A DNA stretch of 64,000 nucleotides from Caballeronia sp. SL2Y3 (lineage in GTDB: Bacteria; Pseudomonadota; Gammaproteobacteria; Burkholderiales; Burkholderiaceae), in the NCBI RefSeq assembly GCF_022879575.1, contig NZ_CP084260.1:1984001-2048000 (forward strand). The letters run 5' to 3'. The position numbers and the translations under genes are program-made. Below are positions 1-10,809 of this stretch, piece after piece. The notes under the pieces are model-generated. The model was not told where the DNA came from. It ran no database searches and was given only the letters and a program-made list of their open reading frames with translations. Position 1 is the stretch's first letter, and each line of letters begins with the position of its first letter.

Positions 1-416
1 TTCAACTCTTCTTCCACGACACGCCTGACTTGCAGCGCCGTGCCGACCGGCACCGTCGATTTGTCGACGATCACCTTGAAGCCGTTCGAATAGCGTCCGA
101 TGTTGCGCGCAGCCGCGAGCACATACTGCAAGTCGGCCGAGCCGTCTTCGTCGGGCGGCGTGCCGACCGCGATGAACTGCACGTCGCCGTGCTCAACGCT
201 CGCCTTCACGTCGGTGGAGAACTGGATGCGGCCCGCTGCACGCGTGCGCTTGAGCATTTCCTGAAGGCCCGGCTCGTGAATCGGCACGCCGCCGTTATTG
301 AGGATTTCGATCTTGCGCGGATCGACGTCGACACAAAACACGTCATTGCCGATTTCAGCGAGGCAAGCACCGGTCACAAGACCGACGTAACCCGTACCAA
401 CGATGGTAACTTTCAT
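1..416 (-). CDS. ugd: UDP-glucose 6-dehydrogenase, N-terminal part (cut by window edge)
   Basis: The first 138 codons of a minus-strand gene that runs off the left edge. The product oxidises UDP-glucose to UDP-glucuronate with NAD+, a precursor of surface polysaccharides and, in this family, of lipid A 4-amino-arabinose modification. The N-terminus [20 protein letters not shown] is the Rossmann dinucleotide-binding motif (GxGxxG) of the UDP-glucose/GDP-mannose dehydrogenase family, followed by an acidic residue ending beta-2 (FCVDVD) and the stretch IHEPGL typical of the family. Start taken at the ATG complementary to 414-416. It lies 75 bp downstream of lapB on the same strand, so co-transcription is plausible. 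The nucleotide-sugar substrate is inferred from family resemblance. Confidence 0.93.
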   Translation of the reverse strand, partial: MKVTIVGTGYVGLVTGACLAEIGNDVFCVDVDPRKIEILNNGGVPIHEPGLQEMLKRTRAAGRIQFSTDVKASVEHGDVQFIAVGTPPDEDGSADLQYVLAAARNIGRYSNGFKVIVDKSTVPVGTALQVRRVVEEEL

Positions 417-491
417 AGCTCTCCGTGGGTTTCTAAGATAGCGGCGATGATGATGAGCGCGAAAACGCCGCGCTCGCGATGGTGTGCGAAC

Positions 492-1667
492 TCAGGCCGA
501 ACTCGTGATCGGTTCGACGCGTCGTGGCGCGTAAGTCTCCCAGCCGCTGCAGCCGGGGCACTGCCAATAAAACAGGCGCGCGCGGAATCCACACGTTTGA
601 CATGTATACCGCGGCAAATTCTTGGTGCGTTGCTTGACGAGCGTGCGCATGAGTTGCAGTTCGCCCCGGCGCGGCTCCTCGGCGGTTGCTTCCTGCGCTT
701 CGAGCAGGCGCGTCATGCCCGCGAGATTCGGGGCGATCTCCATTTGCCTGCGCACGAGCGCGTGCGCCGCATCGAGACCGCGCAGTTCCTGGACATGCTT
801 GTACGCGACATCCAGCAGATCATTCGACGGATAGCGCGTCGCGTAGTCGATCAGCAAGTCGACGCCGTCTTCCTTGCGCCCGAGCGCGGCGTACGCTTTC
901 ATCAGTTTCTCGGCGACGAGCGGCAAATACGCTTCGTTCTGCGCCTCGACGCGCTTCCAGACGGCGATCGCGGCTTCGACGTTTCCGGCAGCGGCTTCGG
1001 CGTCGCCCGAGAGAATCGTGGCGCGGACGTTGTCCGGATTCGACGCCAGCGCGAGCTTCAGTTCGGCGCGCGCATCGTCCAGATTCTTGCGCTGCAACGC
1101 TTCCTGCGCGAGTTCGCAGTGGAAATGCGCGATTTCCATATGCAGCGACGGCGCGCCCATCTTCTCGATGCGCTCGGCCGTGGTGATGGATTTCGGCCAG
1201 TCCTTCTCGATCTCGTAAATGGTGAGCAGCGCGCGTTGGGCGCCGAGCGAATATTCGCCGGCTTCCAGCGACCGAAACGTTTCCTCCGCCCGATCCAAGA
1301 GGCCCGCTTTCAGAAAGTCCTGCCCCAGTTCGTACAGCGCGTGATCGCGTTCGGCAACCGGCAGGTCCGCCCGGCTCAACAGGTTCTGATGCACGCGGAT
1401 AGCGCGGTCCGTCTCGCCGCGCCGCCGAAACAGATTGCCGAGCGCGAAGTGCAGCTCGATGGTTTCAGGGTCCAGCTTGGCGACTTCGATGAACGCGTCG
1501 ATCGCCTTGTCGTGTTGCTCGTTGAGCAGGAAATTCAGGCCGCGAAAGTACGAGCGCGGCAGGTTCGCATTCTCGGATAACAGCGTTTTCAGGTCGTAGC
1601 GGGATGCCATCCAGCCTAGCGCGAAAGCGACCGGGATGACGAGCAGCCACCAGAAGTCTAGATCCAT
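492..1667 (-). CDS. lapB: Lipopolysaccharide assembly protein LapB (TPR, rubredoxin-like)
   Basis: 391-residue inner-membrane-anchored TPR protein. In enterobacteria LapB (YciM) controls LPS synthesis by promoting FtsH-dependent turnover of LpxC. The sequence shows an N-terminal membrane anchor (residues 1-20, MDLDFWWLLVIPVAFALGWM), a series of TPR helices through the middle (for example the NLFRRRGETDRAIRVHQNLL region) and a C-terminal rubredoxin-like zinc knuckle with Cys356, 359, 370 and 373 (CxxC-x10-CxxC). Start at the ATG complementary to 1665-1667, chosen because it gives the canonical membrane anchor; the frame stays open further upstream but without homology. It lies downstream of lapA on the same strand, the usual lapA-lapB pairing. 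Confidence 0.95.
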   Translation of the reverse strand: MDLDFWWLLVIPVAFALGWMASRYDLKTLLSENANLPRSYFRGLNFLLNEQHDKAIDAFIEVAKLDPETIELHFALGNLFRRRGETDRAIRVHQNLLSRADLPVAERDHALYELGQDFLKAGLLDRAEETFRSLEAGEYSLGAQRALLTIYEIEKDWPKSITTAERIEKMGAPSLHMEIAHFHCELAQEALQRKNLDDARAELKLALASNPDNVRATILSGDAEAAAGNVEAAIAVWKRVEAQNEAYLPLVAEKLMKAYAALGRKEDGVDLLIDYATRYPSNDLLDVAYKHVQELRGLDAAHALVRRQMEIAPNLAGMTRLLEAQEATAEEPRRGELQLMRTLVKQRTKNLPRYTCQTCGFRARLFYWQCPGCSGWETYAPRRVEPITSSA

Positions 1668-1744
1668 GCGAATGTTCGTGAGTCGGTTTAGGTGTCTGCT
1701 TCGGGCGAATCGAGCGCAAGCGCCGCCGCCGGACGATGCGCGTG

Positions 1745-2038
1745 TCAGATGAGCGGCGGCATCGGCGGTTCTTCTTTGACCAGCGGCGTTTCCCGTGCGG
1801 CGCGCACGTCGCGCTTCAAACGCCCGTTTTCGATCCGCAAGCGCAGCATCGCCGGCACAGCCGAAACGAGCCCGGCGAGCAGGCCTACTGCGAAGAACGC
1901 CAGGCCGATCAGGATCAGCGGCGCCTGCCAGGCGTAGCCTGCGAGGAAATTCAGCGTCGCCGGCTGCGTGTTGGCGAGCGCCAGCACGAGCAACAACACG
2001 AAGACCAGAACGCGGATCAGCCAGACAATGAATTTCAT
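1745..2038 (-). CDS. lapA: Lipopolysaccharide assembly protein LapA-like (DUF1049)
   Basis: 97-residue small membrane protein with two hydrophobic helices (about residues 3-22 and 40-63) and a charged C-terminal cytoplasmic tail, the standard DUF1049/LapA layout. It contains the family's conserved asparagine region between the helices (LALANTQPATLNFL). It sits directly upstream of lapB with 77 bp between them. The start at 2036-2038 (MKFIVWL) is preferred over an in-frame ATG eight codons earlier because it matches the family N-terminus. In E. coli LapA works with LapB in LPS control; that role here is inferred from family and position. Confidence 0.9.
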   Translation of the reverse strand: MKFIVWLIRVLVFVLLLVLALANTQPATLNFLAGYAWQAPLILIGLAFFAVGLLAGLVSAVPAMLRLRIENGRLKRDVRAARETPLVKEEPPMPPLI

Positions 2039-2232
2039 GAACGTCTCGCAATGGCGGTGCATCTCGCGGCCGTCGCTTCGCCGTTCGGCCTACGTGATTA
2101 CCCGAGTCAAAGTGACCGGTATTGTAATGGATGCGTTTGCTTCGAAGCACCGGCGCGGCCCATGCCTCCGACGAAATGGCTGAGCTATGTGCGTTACCGA
2201 ACGCGAGGCGCGGCGTGCAGCCCGTCGGGGCG
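2039..2232. other. Spacer between ihfB terminator and lapA
   Basis: Non-coding stretch between the ihfB terminator and the lapA start; together with the terminator and the sequence up to the ihfB stop it makes about 306 bp without a gene. It should hold the promoter for lapA-lapB on the minus strand. I see no convincing -35/-10 pair and no structured RNA. Confidence 0.5.
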
Positions 2233-2261
2233 AAAAAAAAGCACCCGCAAGGGGTGCTTTT
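2233..2261 (-). terminator. Rho-independent terminator after ihfB
   Basis: A 9-bp stem (2238-2246 pairing with 2252-2260, loop GCAAG) is followed on the minus strand by a run of eight U residues (plus-strand A tract 2233-2240). Its position downstream of ihfB and upstream of lapA separates the rpsA-ihfB transcript from lapAB. Confidence 0.88.
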
Positions 2262-2344
2262 CTGGTCGATTGCCTGATGGCCGGACGCCGCGGCGGATCA
2301 CTTGCGCGCACGCGCACGCAACGATTCGTAGCGATGCGCGCCGA

Positions 2345-2674
2345 TCAGAGATCGTCCGCATCGTCGTCATTCGACGCCTTCAGCGGCTCGCCTGCGCGGC
2401 CATCGACGCGTTCACGCAATTCCTTGCCCGGCTTGAAATGCGGCACGAATTTCTCCGGCACCAGCACTTTTTCACCCGACTTGGGATTGCGCCCGACGCG
2501 CGACGGACGACGGTTGAGCCCGAAGCTGCCGAAGCCGCGAATTTCGATGCGATGACCGTTGGCAAGCGCCTCCGACATCGCATCGAGCATCGTCTTGACC
2601 GCGAAATCCGCATCCTTGAGCACAAGTTGCGGAAATCGCGAGGCCAACTGGGCGACCAATTCCGATTTGGTCAT
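2345..2674 (-). CDS. ihfB: Integration host factor subunit beta
   Basis: 109-residue HU/IHF-family DNA-bending protein that pairs with IHF-alpha. It shows the family N-terminus [17 protein letters not shown], the beta-arm start [10 protein letters not shown] and the DNA-intercalating proline arm around [10 protein letters not shown]. The C-terminal extension rich in Asp (NDDDADDL) is longer than in E. coli IHF-beta. It lies 22 bp downstream of rpsA on the same strand, the conserved rpsA-ihfB order, and is followed by a strong terminator. Confidence 0.97.
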   Translation of the reverse strand: MTKSELVAQLASRFPQLVLKDADFAVKTMLDAMSEALANGHRIEIRGFGSFGLNRRPSRVGRNPKSGEKVLVPEKFVPHFKPGKELRERVDGRAGEPLKASNDDDADDL

Positions 2675-2696
2675 ACTGCAGCAGTACCGTTAAGGC

Positions 2697-4412
2697 TTAG
2701 CTGTTCTGGCCGTCGAGCTTGGCCTTCAGCAGCGCGCCGAGGTTGGTCGTGCCGGTAGCGGCGGCGTTCGAGTCCGAAGCTTGCAGGCCGCGCATGGCTT
2801 CCTGCTGCTCGGCCGAATCCTTCGCCTTGATCGACAGGTTGATGCCGCGCGACTTGCGATCGATGTTGATGATCATCGCGTTGACCTTGTCGCCTTCCTT
2901 CAGCACGTTGCGCGCATCTTCCACGCGGTCTTGTGCGATTTCCGAAGCGCGCAGGTAGCCTTCGACTTCGCCCGACAGCGTGACGACCGCACCCTTCGGA
3001 TCGACCGACTTCACGACGCCGTCGACGATTGCGCCCTTGTCGTTGATCGCGACGAAGTTGCTGAACGGATCGCCTTCGAGCTGCTTGATGCCGAGCGAAA
3101 TGCGCTCCTTCTCGACGTCGATGCCCAGAACCACGGCTTCGACTTCGTCGCCCTTCTTGTACTTGCGAACTGCTTCTTCGCCCGTTTCCGACCACGACAG
3201 GTCCGACAGGTGAACCAGACCGTCGATGCCGCCCGGCAGACCGATGAAGACGCCGAAGTCGGTGATCGACTTGATCGCGCCTTGCAGCTTGTCGCCCTTC
3301 TTGAAGTTGCGGCTGAAGTCGTCCCACGGATTCGGCTTGCACTGCTTCATGCCGAGGCTGATACGGCGGCGGTCTTCGTCGATCTCGAGAACCATGACTT
3401 CGACTTCGTCGCCCAGCTGCACGACCTTCGACGGTGCAACGTTCTTGTTCGTCCAGTCCATTTCCGACACGTGGACGAGGCCTTCGATGCCCGATTCCAC
3501 TTCGACGAATGCGCCGTAGTCGGTGATGTTCGTGACCTTGCCGAACAGACGCGTGCCCGACGGGTAACGGCGCGAGATGCCTTCCCACGGATCGTCGCCC
3601 AGTTGCTTGATACCGAGCGAAACGCGGTTCTTCTCTTGGTCGAACTTGAGGATCTTCGCGGTGACTTCCTGGCCGACCGACAGCACTTCCGACGGGTGAC
3701 GCACGCGACGCCATGCGATGTCGGTGATGTGCAGCAGGCCGTCGATGCCGCCGAGGTCCACGAACGCGCCGTAGTCGGTGATGTTCTTGACCACGCCTTC
3801 CACGATCGCGCCTTCCTTCAGCGTTTCGAGCAGCTTCGCGCGCTCTTCGCCTTGCGTGGCTTCGATCACGGCGCGGCGCGACAGCACGACGTTGTTACGC
3901 TTGCGGTCGAGCTTGATGACGCGGAATTCGAGCGTCTTGCCTTCGTACGGGGTCGTGTCCTTGACCGGACGCGTGTCCACGAGGGAACCCGGCAGGAACG
4001 CGCGGATGCCGTTGACCATCACGGTCATGCCGCCCTTCACCTTGCCGGTGATGGTGCCGGTGACGAGCTCGTTGTTGTCCAGCGCTTTTTCCAGCGACAG
4101 CCACGAAGCCAGACGCTTCGCCTTGTCGCGCGACAGGATGGTGTCGCCATAGCCGTTTTCCAGCGCGTCGATCGCGACGGAAACGAAGTCGCCCGCCTGC
4201 ACTTCCACTTCACCCGCGTCGTTCAGGAACTCTTCGAGCGGAATATAGGCTTCGGACTTCAGACCAGCATTCACGACCACGAAGTTGTGGTCGACACGCA
4301 CGACTTCGGCGGAGATCACTTCGCCGGCGCGCATGTCCTGCTTGGTCAGCGACTCTTCGAACAGAGCCGCGAAAGATTCGTTATTCGGGGTGGAGGTTTG
4401 CAGGTCGGACAT
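2697..4412 (-). CDS. rpsA: 30S ribosomal protein S1
   Basis: 571 residues, close to the 557 of E. coli S1. Six OB-fold S1 RNA-binding repeats are visible; the repeated signatures [37 protein letters not shown] and [19 protein letters not shown] mark repeats 3-5. S1 binds mRNA leaders at the 30S platform and is needed for initiation on weakly structured or Shine-Dalgarno-poor messages. Start at the ATG complementary to 4410-4412 ([14 protein letters not shown]); the frame is open upstream but the extension is not S1-like. A 170-bp gap separates it from cmk and could hold its own promoter. Confidence 0.98.
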   Translation of the reverse strand: MSDLQTSTPNNESFAALFEESLTKQDMRAGEVISAEVVRVDHNFVVVNAGLKSEAYIPLEEFLNDAGEVEVQAGDFVSVAIDALENGYGDTILSRDKAKRLASWLSLEKALDNNELVTGTITGKVKGGMTVMVNGIRAFLPGSLVDTRPVKDTTPYEGKTLEFRVIKLDRKRNNVVLSRRAVIEATQGEERAKLLETLKEGAIVEGVVKNITDYGAFVDLGGIDGLLHITDIAWRRVRHPSEVLSVGQEVTAKILKFDQEKNRVSLGIKQLGDDPWEGISRRYPSGTRLFGKVTNITDYGAFVEVESGIEGLVHVSEMDWTNKNVAPSKVVQLGDEVEVMVLEIDEDRRRISLGMKQCKPNPWDDFSRNFKKGDKLQGAIKSITDFGVFIGLPGGIDGLVHLSDLSWSETGEEAVRKYKKGDEVEAVVLGIDVEKERISLGIKQLEGDPFSNFVAINDKGAIVDGVVKSVDPKGAVVTLSGEVEGYLRASEIAQDRVEDARNVLKEGDKVNAMIINIDRKSRGINLSIKAKDSAEQQEAMRGLQASDSNAAATGTTNLGALLKAKLDGQNS

Positions 4413-4582
4413 AAAAATCAATATTTGCACAGCCTTTGCGCTAATGGCCGCCAAGGGCCGACGATGCGCGAAGCCGTACGGGGTTAAGGGGTTTAACACA
4501 CGCTGCGCCACATGACGGAGCACCCAACTATCCGGCAGCCGACCACGTGGCGGGCGAACCGGCACATCTACTACAGTTTCAG

Positions 4583-5263
4583 CTACACGCGCACTTCGCT
4601 GTACCAGCCGATGATCTGCTCGACCGCTTGATCGATCGACAAACCGGAGGTGTCCAGCGTCTTCGCGTCCGCCGCGGGCTTGAGCGGCGCGGCTACCCGG
4701 TTCATGTCGCGGGCGTCGCGTTCGCGCAAATCGCGCAGCAAGTCATCCATATTAGCAGAAAAGCCTTTTTGCATCAATTGCTTATGGCGTCTCGCCGCGC
4801 GGGCCTCGACGCTCGCGGTCAGGAAGACCTTTAGCGTCGCGTCGGGGAAGATGACCGTGCCCATGTCGCGGCCGTCGGCCACGAGCCCCGGGCGCTTGCG
4901 GAACGCCCGCTGGCGGGCGACGAGCGCCTGCCGCACTTCGGGATGCACCGCGATAGCGGACGCGCGATTGCCAATTTCCTCGGCGCGGATTTCAGTCGAC
5001 ACATCGACGCCGTCGAGCTGCGCGCATCCTTCGCGAAAGGTGATATGGAGGTCGCCGACGAGGTTTGCAAGCGCCGGGGCGTCGCCCTTGTCGATGCCGT
5101 AGCGGACGCTCGCGAGCGCCGCGAGCCGGTACAGCGCGCCGCTGTCGAGCAGGTGAAAGCCGAGCGTGGCCGCGACGACCGCCGCGACCGTGCCCTTGCC
5201 GGAGGCCGTCGGCCCGTCGATGGTGATGACTGGAGTGGGGTCGAATGGACGGCTCGGTTTCAT
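4583..5263 (-). CDS. cmk: Cytidylate kinase
   Basis: 226-residue monomeric (d)CMP kinase that phosphorylates CMP and dCMP with ATP. The N-terminal P-loop is GPTASGKGT, a variant of the usual GPSGSGKGT, followed by the CMP-binding DSGALYR segment and the later [13 protein letters not shown] motif characteristic of Cmk. It sits between aroA and rpsA as in many proteobacteria, 58 bp downstream of the aroA stop. Confidence 0.97.
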   Translation of the reverse strand: MKPSRPFDPTPVITIDGPTASGKGTVAAVVAATLGFHLLDSGALYRLAALASVRYGIDKGDAPALANLVGDLHITFREGCAQLDGVDVSTEIRAEEIGNRASAIAVHPEVRQALVARQRAFRKRPGLVADGRDMGTVIFPDATLKVFLTASVEARAARRHKQLMQKGFSANMDDLLRDLRERDARDMNRVAAPLKPAADAKTLDTSGLSIDQAVEQIIGWYSEVRV

Positions 5264-5321
5264 TGCGTATGGCCGTTGCGGCCCGTTGTTGCTGTTTTCG
5301 TGATGGAAGGCATGGCGCGGC

Positions 5322-6626
5322 TCAGGTTCTGACGAGCGTCGCGAAACGGTCGAAATAGTCGGGGAAAGTCTTGTTCACGCACTTCGGATCGTTGATGCGC
5401 ACCGGCACGCCGCCCAGACTCACGAGGGAAAAGCACATCGCCATGCGGTGATCGTCGTACGTGTCGATGGCGGCGTTCGCGGTGAGCTTCGCCGGCGGCG
5501 TGACGACCAGATGATCCGCGCCCTCTTCGACCGTCGCGCCGACCTTGCGCAGTTCGGTCGCCATCGCGGCGATGCGGTCGGTTTCCTTCACCCGCCAGCT
5601 CGCGATATTGCGCAGCGTCGTCGTGCCGTTCGCGAAAAGCGCGGCCACGGCAATGGTCATCGCGGCGTCGGGAATCAGGTTGAAGTCCATGTCGATGGGC
5701 GCGAGCTTGCCGTCGTCGGACTCGACGCCGCGTACCTCGATCCAGTCGTCGCCCATCATCACGTTCGCGCCCATGCGATTGAGCGCGTCCGCGAAGCCGA
5801 CGTCGCCCTGAATGCTCGACCGCCCGACGCCTTCCACGCGCACCGGCCCGTGGCCGATGGCGCCCGCCGCCAGGAAATACGACGCGGACGACGCGTCGCC
5901 TTCCACCATGATCGCGCCGGGAGACCGGTACGACGCGCCCGCGGGCACGGTGAAGCGCGCCCAGCCGTCGCGCTCGACAGTGACGCCGAAGCGTTCCATC
6001 AGCCGCACGGTGATCTCGATATACGGCTTGGAAATGAGCTCGCCTTCGACTTCGATCGTCACCGGGCCGCTGCGGCCCTCGATAACCGGCAGGCTCATCA
6101 GAAGCGCGGTAAGAAACTGGCTCGACACGTCGCCGCGCACGCGAATGAGCTTGTCCACGGCGATTTTCGATGCGTGAATCCTGAGCGGCGGAAAGCCGTC
6201 GTTCTGCTCGTAGTCGATCTTCGCGCCGATCTGACGCAGCCCGTCGACGAGATCGCCGATCGGCCGCTCATGCATGCGCGGCACGCCGTGCACGCGGTAT
6301 TCGCCGCCGTTGACCGCGAGCGCCGCCGTCAGCGGACGCACCGCCGTTCCCGCGTTGCCGAGAAAAAGCTCCGCCGACTTCGACGGAAACGCGCCGCCCG
6401 TGCCCGTCACGATCACCCGCTCGCCATCGCGCCGAAGCGTCACGCCGAGCGTTTCGAGCGCGGCCAGCATCACGCGCGTGTCGTCGGAATCGAGCAGATT
6501 GGTGATCGCCGTTTCACCGGTCGAAAGCGCGGCGAGCAGCAGCACGCGGTTCGAGATGCTCTTCGAACCGGGCAGCCGCACCGTGCCGGACGCGCGCGCG
6601 AAGGGTCCGAGATCGAGATGTTCCAT
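5322..6626 (-). CDS. aroA: 3-phosphoshikimate 1-carboxyvinyltransferase (EPSP synthase)
   Basis: 434 residues, sixth step of the shikimate pathway: transfers enolpyruvyl from PEP to shikimate 3-phosphate. Visible motifs are [10 protein letters not shown] (substrate-binding N-terminus), [11 protein letters not shown] (family signature containing the glycine next to the glyphosate/PEP site) and DDHRMAM near the C-terminus. The LGNAGTA form places it with class I (glyphosate-sensitive) enzymes; that is family knowledge, not a measurement. Start at the ATG complementary to 6624-6626 ([11 protein letters not shown]), 17 bp after the tyrA stop, so tyrA-aroA are very likely co-transcribed and possibly translationally coupled. 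Confidence 0.97.
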   Translation of the reverse strand: MEHLDLGPFARASGTVRLPGSKSISNRVLLLAALSTGETAITNLLDSDDTRVMLAALETLGVTLRRDGERVIVTGTGGAFPSKSAELFLGNAGTAVRPLTAALAVNGGEYRVHGVPRMHERPIGDLVDGLRQIGAKIDYEQNDGFPPLRIHASKIAVDKLIRVRGDVSSQFLTALLMSLPVIEGRSGPVTIEVEGELISKPYIEITVRLMERFGVTVERDGWARFTVPAGASYRSPGAIMVEGDASSASYFLAAGAIGHGPVRVEGVGRSSIQGDVGFADALNRMGANVMMGDDWIEVRGVESDDGKLAPIDMDFNLIPDAAMTIAVAALFANGTTTLRNIASWRVKETDRIAAMATELRKVGATVEEGADHLVVTPPAKLTANAAIDTYDDHRMAMCFSLVSLGGVPVRINDPKCVNKTFPDYFDRFATLVRT

Positions 6627-6643
6627 GCTGTTTCCTGGGTGTC

Positions 6644-7582
6644 TTATTTCGTGGGCGAATCGCCGGGAATCTTCACGCCGCCGCGTTCCTGCCACTCCGT
6701 GCGCGCCACGCGCGAGCGCGCGAACGCCGCTTCGAGCGCCGCGCCGTCCGATGCGTCGATGGCCGCGCGAAACCGCGCGAGCACGTCGGTGTAGGCGTCG
6801 AGCTCGGCGAGCAGCGCCGCGCGGTTCGCCAGACACACGTCGCGCCACATTTCCGGGCTCGACGCCGCAATGCGCGTGAAATCGCGAAAACCGCCCGCCG
6901 CGAACGAGAACTTCAGTTGCGCGTCCGGCGCTTCGAGAATCTGCTCGACGAGCGCGAACGAAAGCACATGCGGCAGATGACTCACCGACGCGAACACGCG
7001 ATCATGCTGCGCCTCGCTCATCGTGTGCACCGCCGCGCCGGTCGCCCGCCACATCGCGGCGATGCGCTCGACGGCTTCCGGCGCGTTCTCGGCGAGCGGA
7101 CACAGCACCACATTGCGATCGACGTAAAGATCAGGCAACGCGGCATCGACGCCGCTCGACTCGCGCCCGGCAATCGGATGCCCCGGCACGAACTGCGCAA
7201 CGCGTTCGGACAGCGCCGCCCGTGCGGCCGCGACGACGTCGCTCTTCGTGCTGCCCGCGTCGGTGACGAGCGTCTGCGCATCGAGAAACGGCGCGATGCG
7301 CGCGAGCAACGGCTGCGTCTGCGCGACCGGCGCGGCGAGCAGCACGATATCGGCGCCGTGCAACGCGCGCGAGAGCGCGGCGTCGTCGTCCAGCGCGGAG
7401 GCTTCGTCGATCACGCCGAGTTCGACCGCGCGCGCCACCGACTGCGCCGAGCGCCCGACGCCGACCACGCGCCCCGCGAGCCCGGCGCGTTCGCGCAGCG
7501 CGCGCGCGAGCGACCCGCCGATCAGGCCGACGCCGAAAATAACCAGTTTATTGGAAGTGAACGCGGCCACGGGACATCGCAA
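6644..7582 (-). CDS. tyrA: Prephenate dehydrogenase
   Basis: 312 residues. Oxidatively decarboxylates prephenate to 4-hydroxyphenylpyruvate for tyrosine synthesis. The Rossmann motif [10 protein letters not shown] is at residues 17-26, the catalytic-region motif GHPIAGRE is near 133, and the helical dimerisation domain contains [11 protein letters not shown]. No chorismate mutase or ACT domain is fused, so it is the monofunctional type. It lies between pheA (48 bp upstream) and aroA (17 bp downstream) in the pheA-tyrA-aroA operon. Confidence 0.95.
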   Translation of the reverse strand: MRCPVAAFTSNKLVIFGVGLIGGSLARALRERAGLAGRVVGVGRSAQSVARAVELGVIDEASALDDDAALSRALHGADIVLLAAPVAQTQPLLARIAPFLDAQTLVTDAGSTKSDVVAAARAALSERVAQFVPGHPIAGRESSGVDAALPDLYVDRNVVLCPLAENAPEAVERIAAMWRATGAAVHTMSEAQHDRVFASVSHLPHVLSFALVEQILEAPDAQLKFSFAAGGFRDFTRIAASSPEMWRDVCLANRAALLAELDAYTDVLARFRAAIDASDGAALEAAFARSRVARTEWQERGGVKIPGDSPTK

Positions 7583-7630
7583 AAAGCGCGTCGAAAGACG
7601 CGGAAGACGGAACGGCTGAAAGCGCGAATT

Positions 7631-8713
7631 TTACCGGGCGCGCGGATACGACCCGAGAATCTTGAGAAACGCGGCCTTTTGCCCGAGTTCTTCCAGCGCG
7701 GCGGCCACCGACGCATCGTTGCGATGGCCTTCGACATCGATATAGAAGTAGTACTCCCACGTCCCGACGCGCGCGGGCCGCGACTCGAAGCGCGTCATCG
7801 AGACGCCGTGCTTCGCGAGCGGTTCCAGCAGCTTGAACACCGCGCCCGGCTCGTTTGCGACAGACACGATCAGCGAGGTCTGATCGTGGCCGCTCGCGTC
7901 CGACGGCTGCTTGCCGATAATCACGAAACGCGTGCGGTTGTGCGGATCGTCCTGGATCAGCGAGTACACGACGCCCAGGCCGTAATGCGTCGCTGCGCGG
8001 TCGCCGGCGATCGCGGCCACGGTCGAGTCCGCCACGGCCATGCGCGCGGCTTCCGCATTGCTCGACACCGCCTGCCGCTCCAGATGCGGCACGTTCGCGG
8101 AAAGCCACCGCTGGCACTGCGCGAGCGCCTGCGGGTGCGCGCACACGCGCGTCACGCCTTCCAGCGAGCCTGAGGCCGTAAGCAGATTGTGATGAATCGG
8201 CAGGGCCAGCTCGCCGCCGATCACGAGTTGCGTTTGCAGCAGCAAATCCAGCGTGCGCGACACCGCGCCTTCCGCCGAATTCTCGACGGGCACGACGCCG
8301 TACTGCGCCGCGCCGGCTTCGACCGAGCGGAACACTTCGTCGATGGACGGGCACGGCAGACCTTCGATCGAGTGTCCGAAGTATTCGAACATCGCCTGTT
8401 CGCTGTAGGTGCCGACCGGCCCGAGGAACGCGGCGCGCAGCGTCTGTTCGAGCGCGCGGCTCGCGGCCATGATCTCGCGCCAGATGGCGCTGATGTGGTC
8501 GGCCGCGAGCGGGCCGTCGCTCATGGCCTGCAAGCGCGCGATGACCTGCATCTCACGCTCCGGACGAAACACCGGCGCGTTGAAGTGCTTCTTCACCTCG
8601 CCCACTTCGAGCGCCACGGAAGCGCGCTGGTTCAGGAGCGCGATGAGTTGTGCGTCGAGCGCGTCGATGCGCTCACGCAGCGGTTTGAGTCTTGAATTGA
8701 GATCGTCGTCCAT
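7631..8713 (-). CDS. pheA: Bifunctional chorismate mutase / prephenate dehydratase (P-protein)
   Basis: 360 residues. An N-terminal AroQ-type chorismate mutase occupies about residues 8-90 (RERIDALDAQLIALLNQRA). The prephenate dehydratase domain starts near AAFLGPVGTYSEQA and includes the catalytic-site motif NRTRFVII. A C-terminal ACT regulatory domain carries the phenylalanine-sensing ESRPAR motif. The enzyme converts chorismate through prephenate to phenylpyruvate and is normally feedback-inhibited by phenylalanine. It lies 44 bp downstream of serC. Confidence 0.97.
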   Translation of the reverse strand: MDDDLNSRLKPLRERIDALDAQLIALLNQRASVALEVGEVKKHFNAPVFRPEREMQVIARLQAMSDGPLAADHISAIWREIMAASRALEQTLRAAFLGPVGTYSEQAMFEYFGHSIEGLPCPSIDEVFRSVEAGAAQYGVVPVENSAEGAVSRTLDLLLQTQLVIGGELALPIHHNLLTASGSLEGVTRVCAHPQALAQCQRWLSANVPHLERQAVSSNAEAARMAVADSTVAAIAGDRAATHYGLGVVYSLIQDDPHNRTRFVIIGKQPSDASGHDQTSLIVSVANEPGAVFKLLEPLAKHGVSMTRFESRPARVGTWEYYFYIDVEGHRNDASVAAALEELGQKAAFLKILGSYPRAR

Positions 8714-8757
8714 GCGGTGCGTGTTGAGCGAATGCGGTTAGAGGAGCGACGGCGCGT

Positions 8758-9840
8758 TCACGCGCTCGTCCGCTCGAATTCCTTCATATAGTCGACGAGC
8801 GCCCTGACGCCCTCGACCGGCACCGCGTTGTAGATCGATGCCCGCATGCCACCGACGGACTTGTGGCCCTTCAGCTGCAGTAGCCCGCGCGCTTTGGCGC
8901 CGGCCAGGAAATCGGTATTGCGCGATTCATCGGCAAGGAAGAACGGCACATTCATGCGCGAACGATTCTGCCGCTCGACCTTGTTGACGTAGAAATCGCT
9001 GGCGTCGATGGCGTCGTAGAGCAGCTTCGCCTTTTCGACGTTGCGCGCTTCCATCGCCTCGAGGCCGCCCTGCTTCTTCAGCCACTTGAAGACGAGCCCG
9101 GCCATGTAGATGGCGTACGTGGGCGGCGTGTTGAACATCGAGTTGTTCTCGGCGACCGTCTTCCATTCGAACGCGGACGGACAAATGGACAGCGCGCGGT
9201 CGAGCAGGTCTTCGCGCACCATCACCACCGTCACGCCCGCCATGCCGATGTTCTTCTGCGCGCCCGCGAAGAGCACGCCGAACTTGGCGACGTCCATCGG
9301 ACGCGACAGGATATGCGACGAGGCATCCGCGACGAGCGGAATGTCGCCGAGATCGGGAATGTCGAACGCCTCGACGCCGTCGATGGTTTCGTTCGTGCAC
9401 AGATGCACGTAGGCGGGATCGTCCGAGAGCTTCCATTCGCCGATGGCCGGCACGCGCGTGAAGCCTTGCTCCGTCTTGCCCGTAGCCGCGATGTGCGGCG
9501 TGCAGTACTTCTCCGCTTCCTTGAGGGACTTCGTCGACCACGAACCCGTCACGACGAAATCCGCGGTCTTCTTCGCGCCGAGCAGATTCATCGGCACGAT
9601 GGCGTTTTCGCCGATGCCGCCGCCTTGCAGAAACAAAATGCGATGCGAAGCCGGCACCTTGAGCAGTTCACGCAGGTCGGTGAGCGCCGCTTCGTGGATC
9701 GACATGAATTCGGCGCCGCGGTGGCTCATTTCCATCACGCTCATGCCGCTGCCGTGCCAGTCGAGCATTTCGTCGGCAGCTTGCCTCAACACTTCTTCTG
9801 GCATCGCGGCCGGGCCGGCGGAGAAATTGAACACGCGCAT
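8758..9840 (-). CDS. serC: Phosphoserine aminotransferase
   Basis: 360 residues, PLP-dependent class V aminotransferase acting in serine and pyridoxine biosynthesis. It begins [14 protein letters not shown], the invariant SerC N-terminus, and has the PLP-lysine context FAGAQKNIG and the C-terminal [11 protein letters not shown] segment. Start at the ATG complementary to 9838-9840; an upstream in-frame ATG adds a non-homologous leader. The serC-pheA-tyrA-aroA-cmk-rpsA-ihfB order is a conserved proteobacterial superoperon. Confidence 0.97.
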   Translation of the reverse strand: MRVFNFSAGPAAMPEEVLRQAADEMLDWHGSGMSVMEMSHRGAEFMSIHEAALTDLRELLKVPASHRILFLQGGGIGENAIVPMNLLGAKKTADFVVTGSWSTKSLKEAEKYCTPHIAATGKTEQGFTRVPAIGEWKLSDDPAYVHLCTNETIDGVEAFDIPDLGDIPLVADASSHILSRPMDVAKFGVLFAGAQKNIGMAGVTVVMVREDLLDRALSICPSAFEWKTVAENNSMFNTPPTYAIYMAGLVFKWLKKQGGLEAMEARNVEKAKLLYDAIDASDFYVNKVERQNRSRMNVPFFLADESRNTDFLAGAKARGLLQLKGHKSVGGMRASIYNAVPVEGVRALVDYMKEFERTSA

Positions 9841-9960
9841 GTGGAATCCCGAATGGCAGGCGCGGCGTTGGGTCGAGTCGCTGGATTCAGCGGATGACGC
9901 GCGCCTGAAAAAGAAATGGCTGCTTGCGCTTTCGCACAAACAGCCATTATCGCACTGTCC

Positions 9961-10004
9961 TGAAAACCCGCCAACGCGCGGGGCAGCGCCCCGTAGCGGG
10001 TTTC
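9961..10004 (-). terminator. Probable terminator after the DUF2059 gene
   Basis: A long interrupted hairpin: outer arms AAACCCGC/GCGGGTTT and inner arms GGGGC/GCCCC, with a short U run (four) on the minus strand. It lies between the stop of the DUF2059 gene and serC. Because the U tract is short, termination efficiency is uncertain. Confidence 0.55.
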
Positions 10005-10022
10005 CAGGTTGTCGCGCGGTGC

Positions 10023-10634
10023 TTACTTGCCCGGCTTGACGCTCGCCACTTCCTGGTCCGCTTGCGTGCGGGTTGCCTTGATGGCTTGCGGCATGTACTT
10101 CTGCATCAGACCGTTGACGACGTCACGGCCGACCTGGTCTTGCACTTGAATGAACTTGCGGCCCGTCGGGCTCTTGTAGAAGTTCGTCAGGTCCTTGATC
10201 TCGTCGGTCGAGTAGTACTTCGCATACGCGTCGTACTGGGCCTTCATGGCGTCCTGGCGGAAGTTATCCGTGGCGAACACCTGGCCTGCCGAGTCCACCA
10301 GTTTCGGCACTGCGTTCTTCTGCAGCGTCGGGACAGCGGCCTGCTTCTGCTTGTCGTTCAGCGACTTGTTTTCCGACAGCGCGTCCGACAGGATGGCCGG
10401 CACGAGCTGCTTCGCTTGCATCTGTGCGCTGTTGCCGATTGCGCCGACGAGCTTTTGCGCGTCGATTGCGTCGAGCAGATCCTTGATCGCAGCTTGCTTG
10501 GCAGGATCAACCGGTGCTGCTGCGGCCGGCGCCGCCGCCTGGTTCGGCGCCTGGTTCTGAAGCGACTGAGCCATCGCGAAAGTCGGCACGAAAGCGGCCA
10601 GCAACATCCACTGCTTGAAACGTCCTTGCATCAT
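10023..10634 (-). CDS. Exported DUF2059 domain protein
   Basis: 203 residues. An N-terminal signal peptide ends about residue 22 ([10 protein letters not shown]), followed by an Ala/Pro/Gln-rich linker (about 23-45) and an all-helical region. The C-terminal stretch around [20 protein letters not shown] (about residues 135-165) is the DUF2059 signature. Function is unknown. The protein should be periplasmic. It is a separate transcription unit between gyrA and serC, with its own terminator-like hairpin. An alternative start is the adjacent second Met. Confidence 0.88.
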   Translation of the reverse strand: MMQGRFKQWMLLAAFVPTFAMAQSLQNQAPNQAAAPAAAAPVDPAKQAAIKDLLDAIDAQKLVGAIGNSAQMQAKQLVPAILSDALSENKSLNDKQKQAAVPTLQKNAVPKLVDSAGQVFATDNFRQDAMKAQYDAYAKYYSTDEIKDLTNFYKSPTGRKFIQVQDQVGRDVVNGLMQKYMPQAIKATRTQADQEVASVKPGK

Positions 10635-10809
10635 TACTCCCTGTAAAAAATATTCAGTTCAGCACTCGCGACGAGCCTTGCACGTCCGCATGAGCGGCGC
10701 TGGCGTTCTCAATGGAGAATCGCAGCGCCGGCCTCAGGCTCACGTCGCGCAGCTTAACCAATTCAGGCTTTCAAAAGCGGATAACGAGAAACCGGCGACA
10801 CAAAAAATA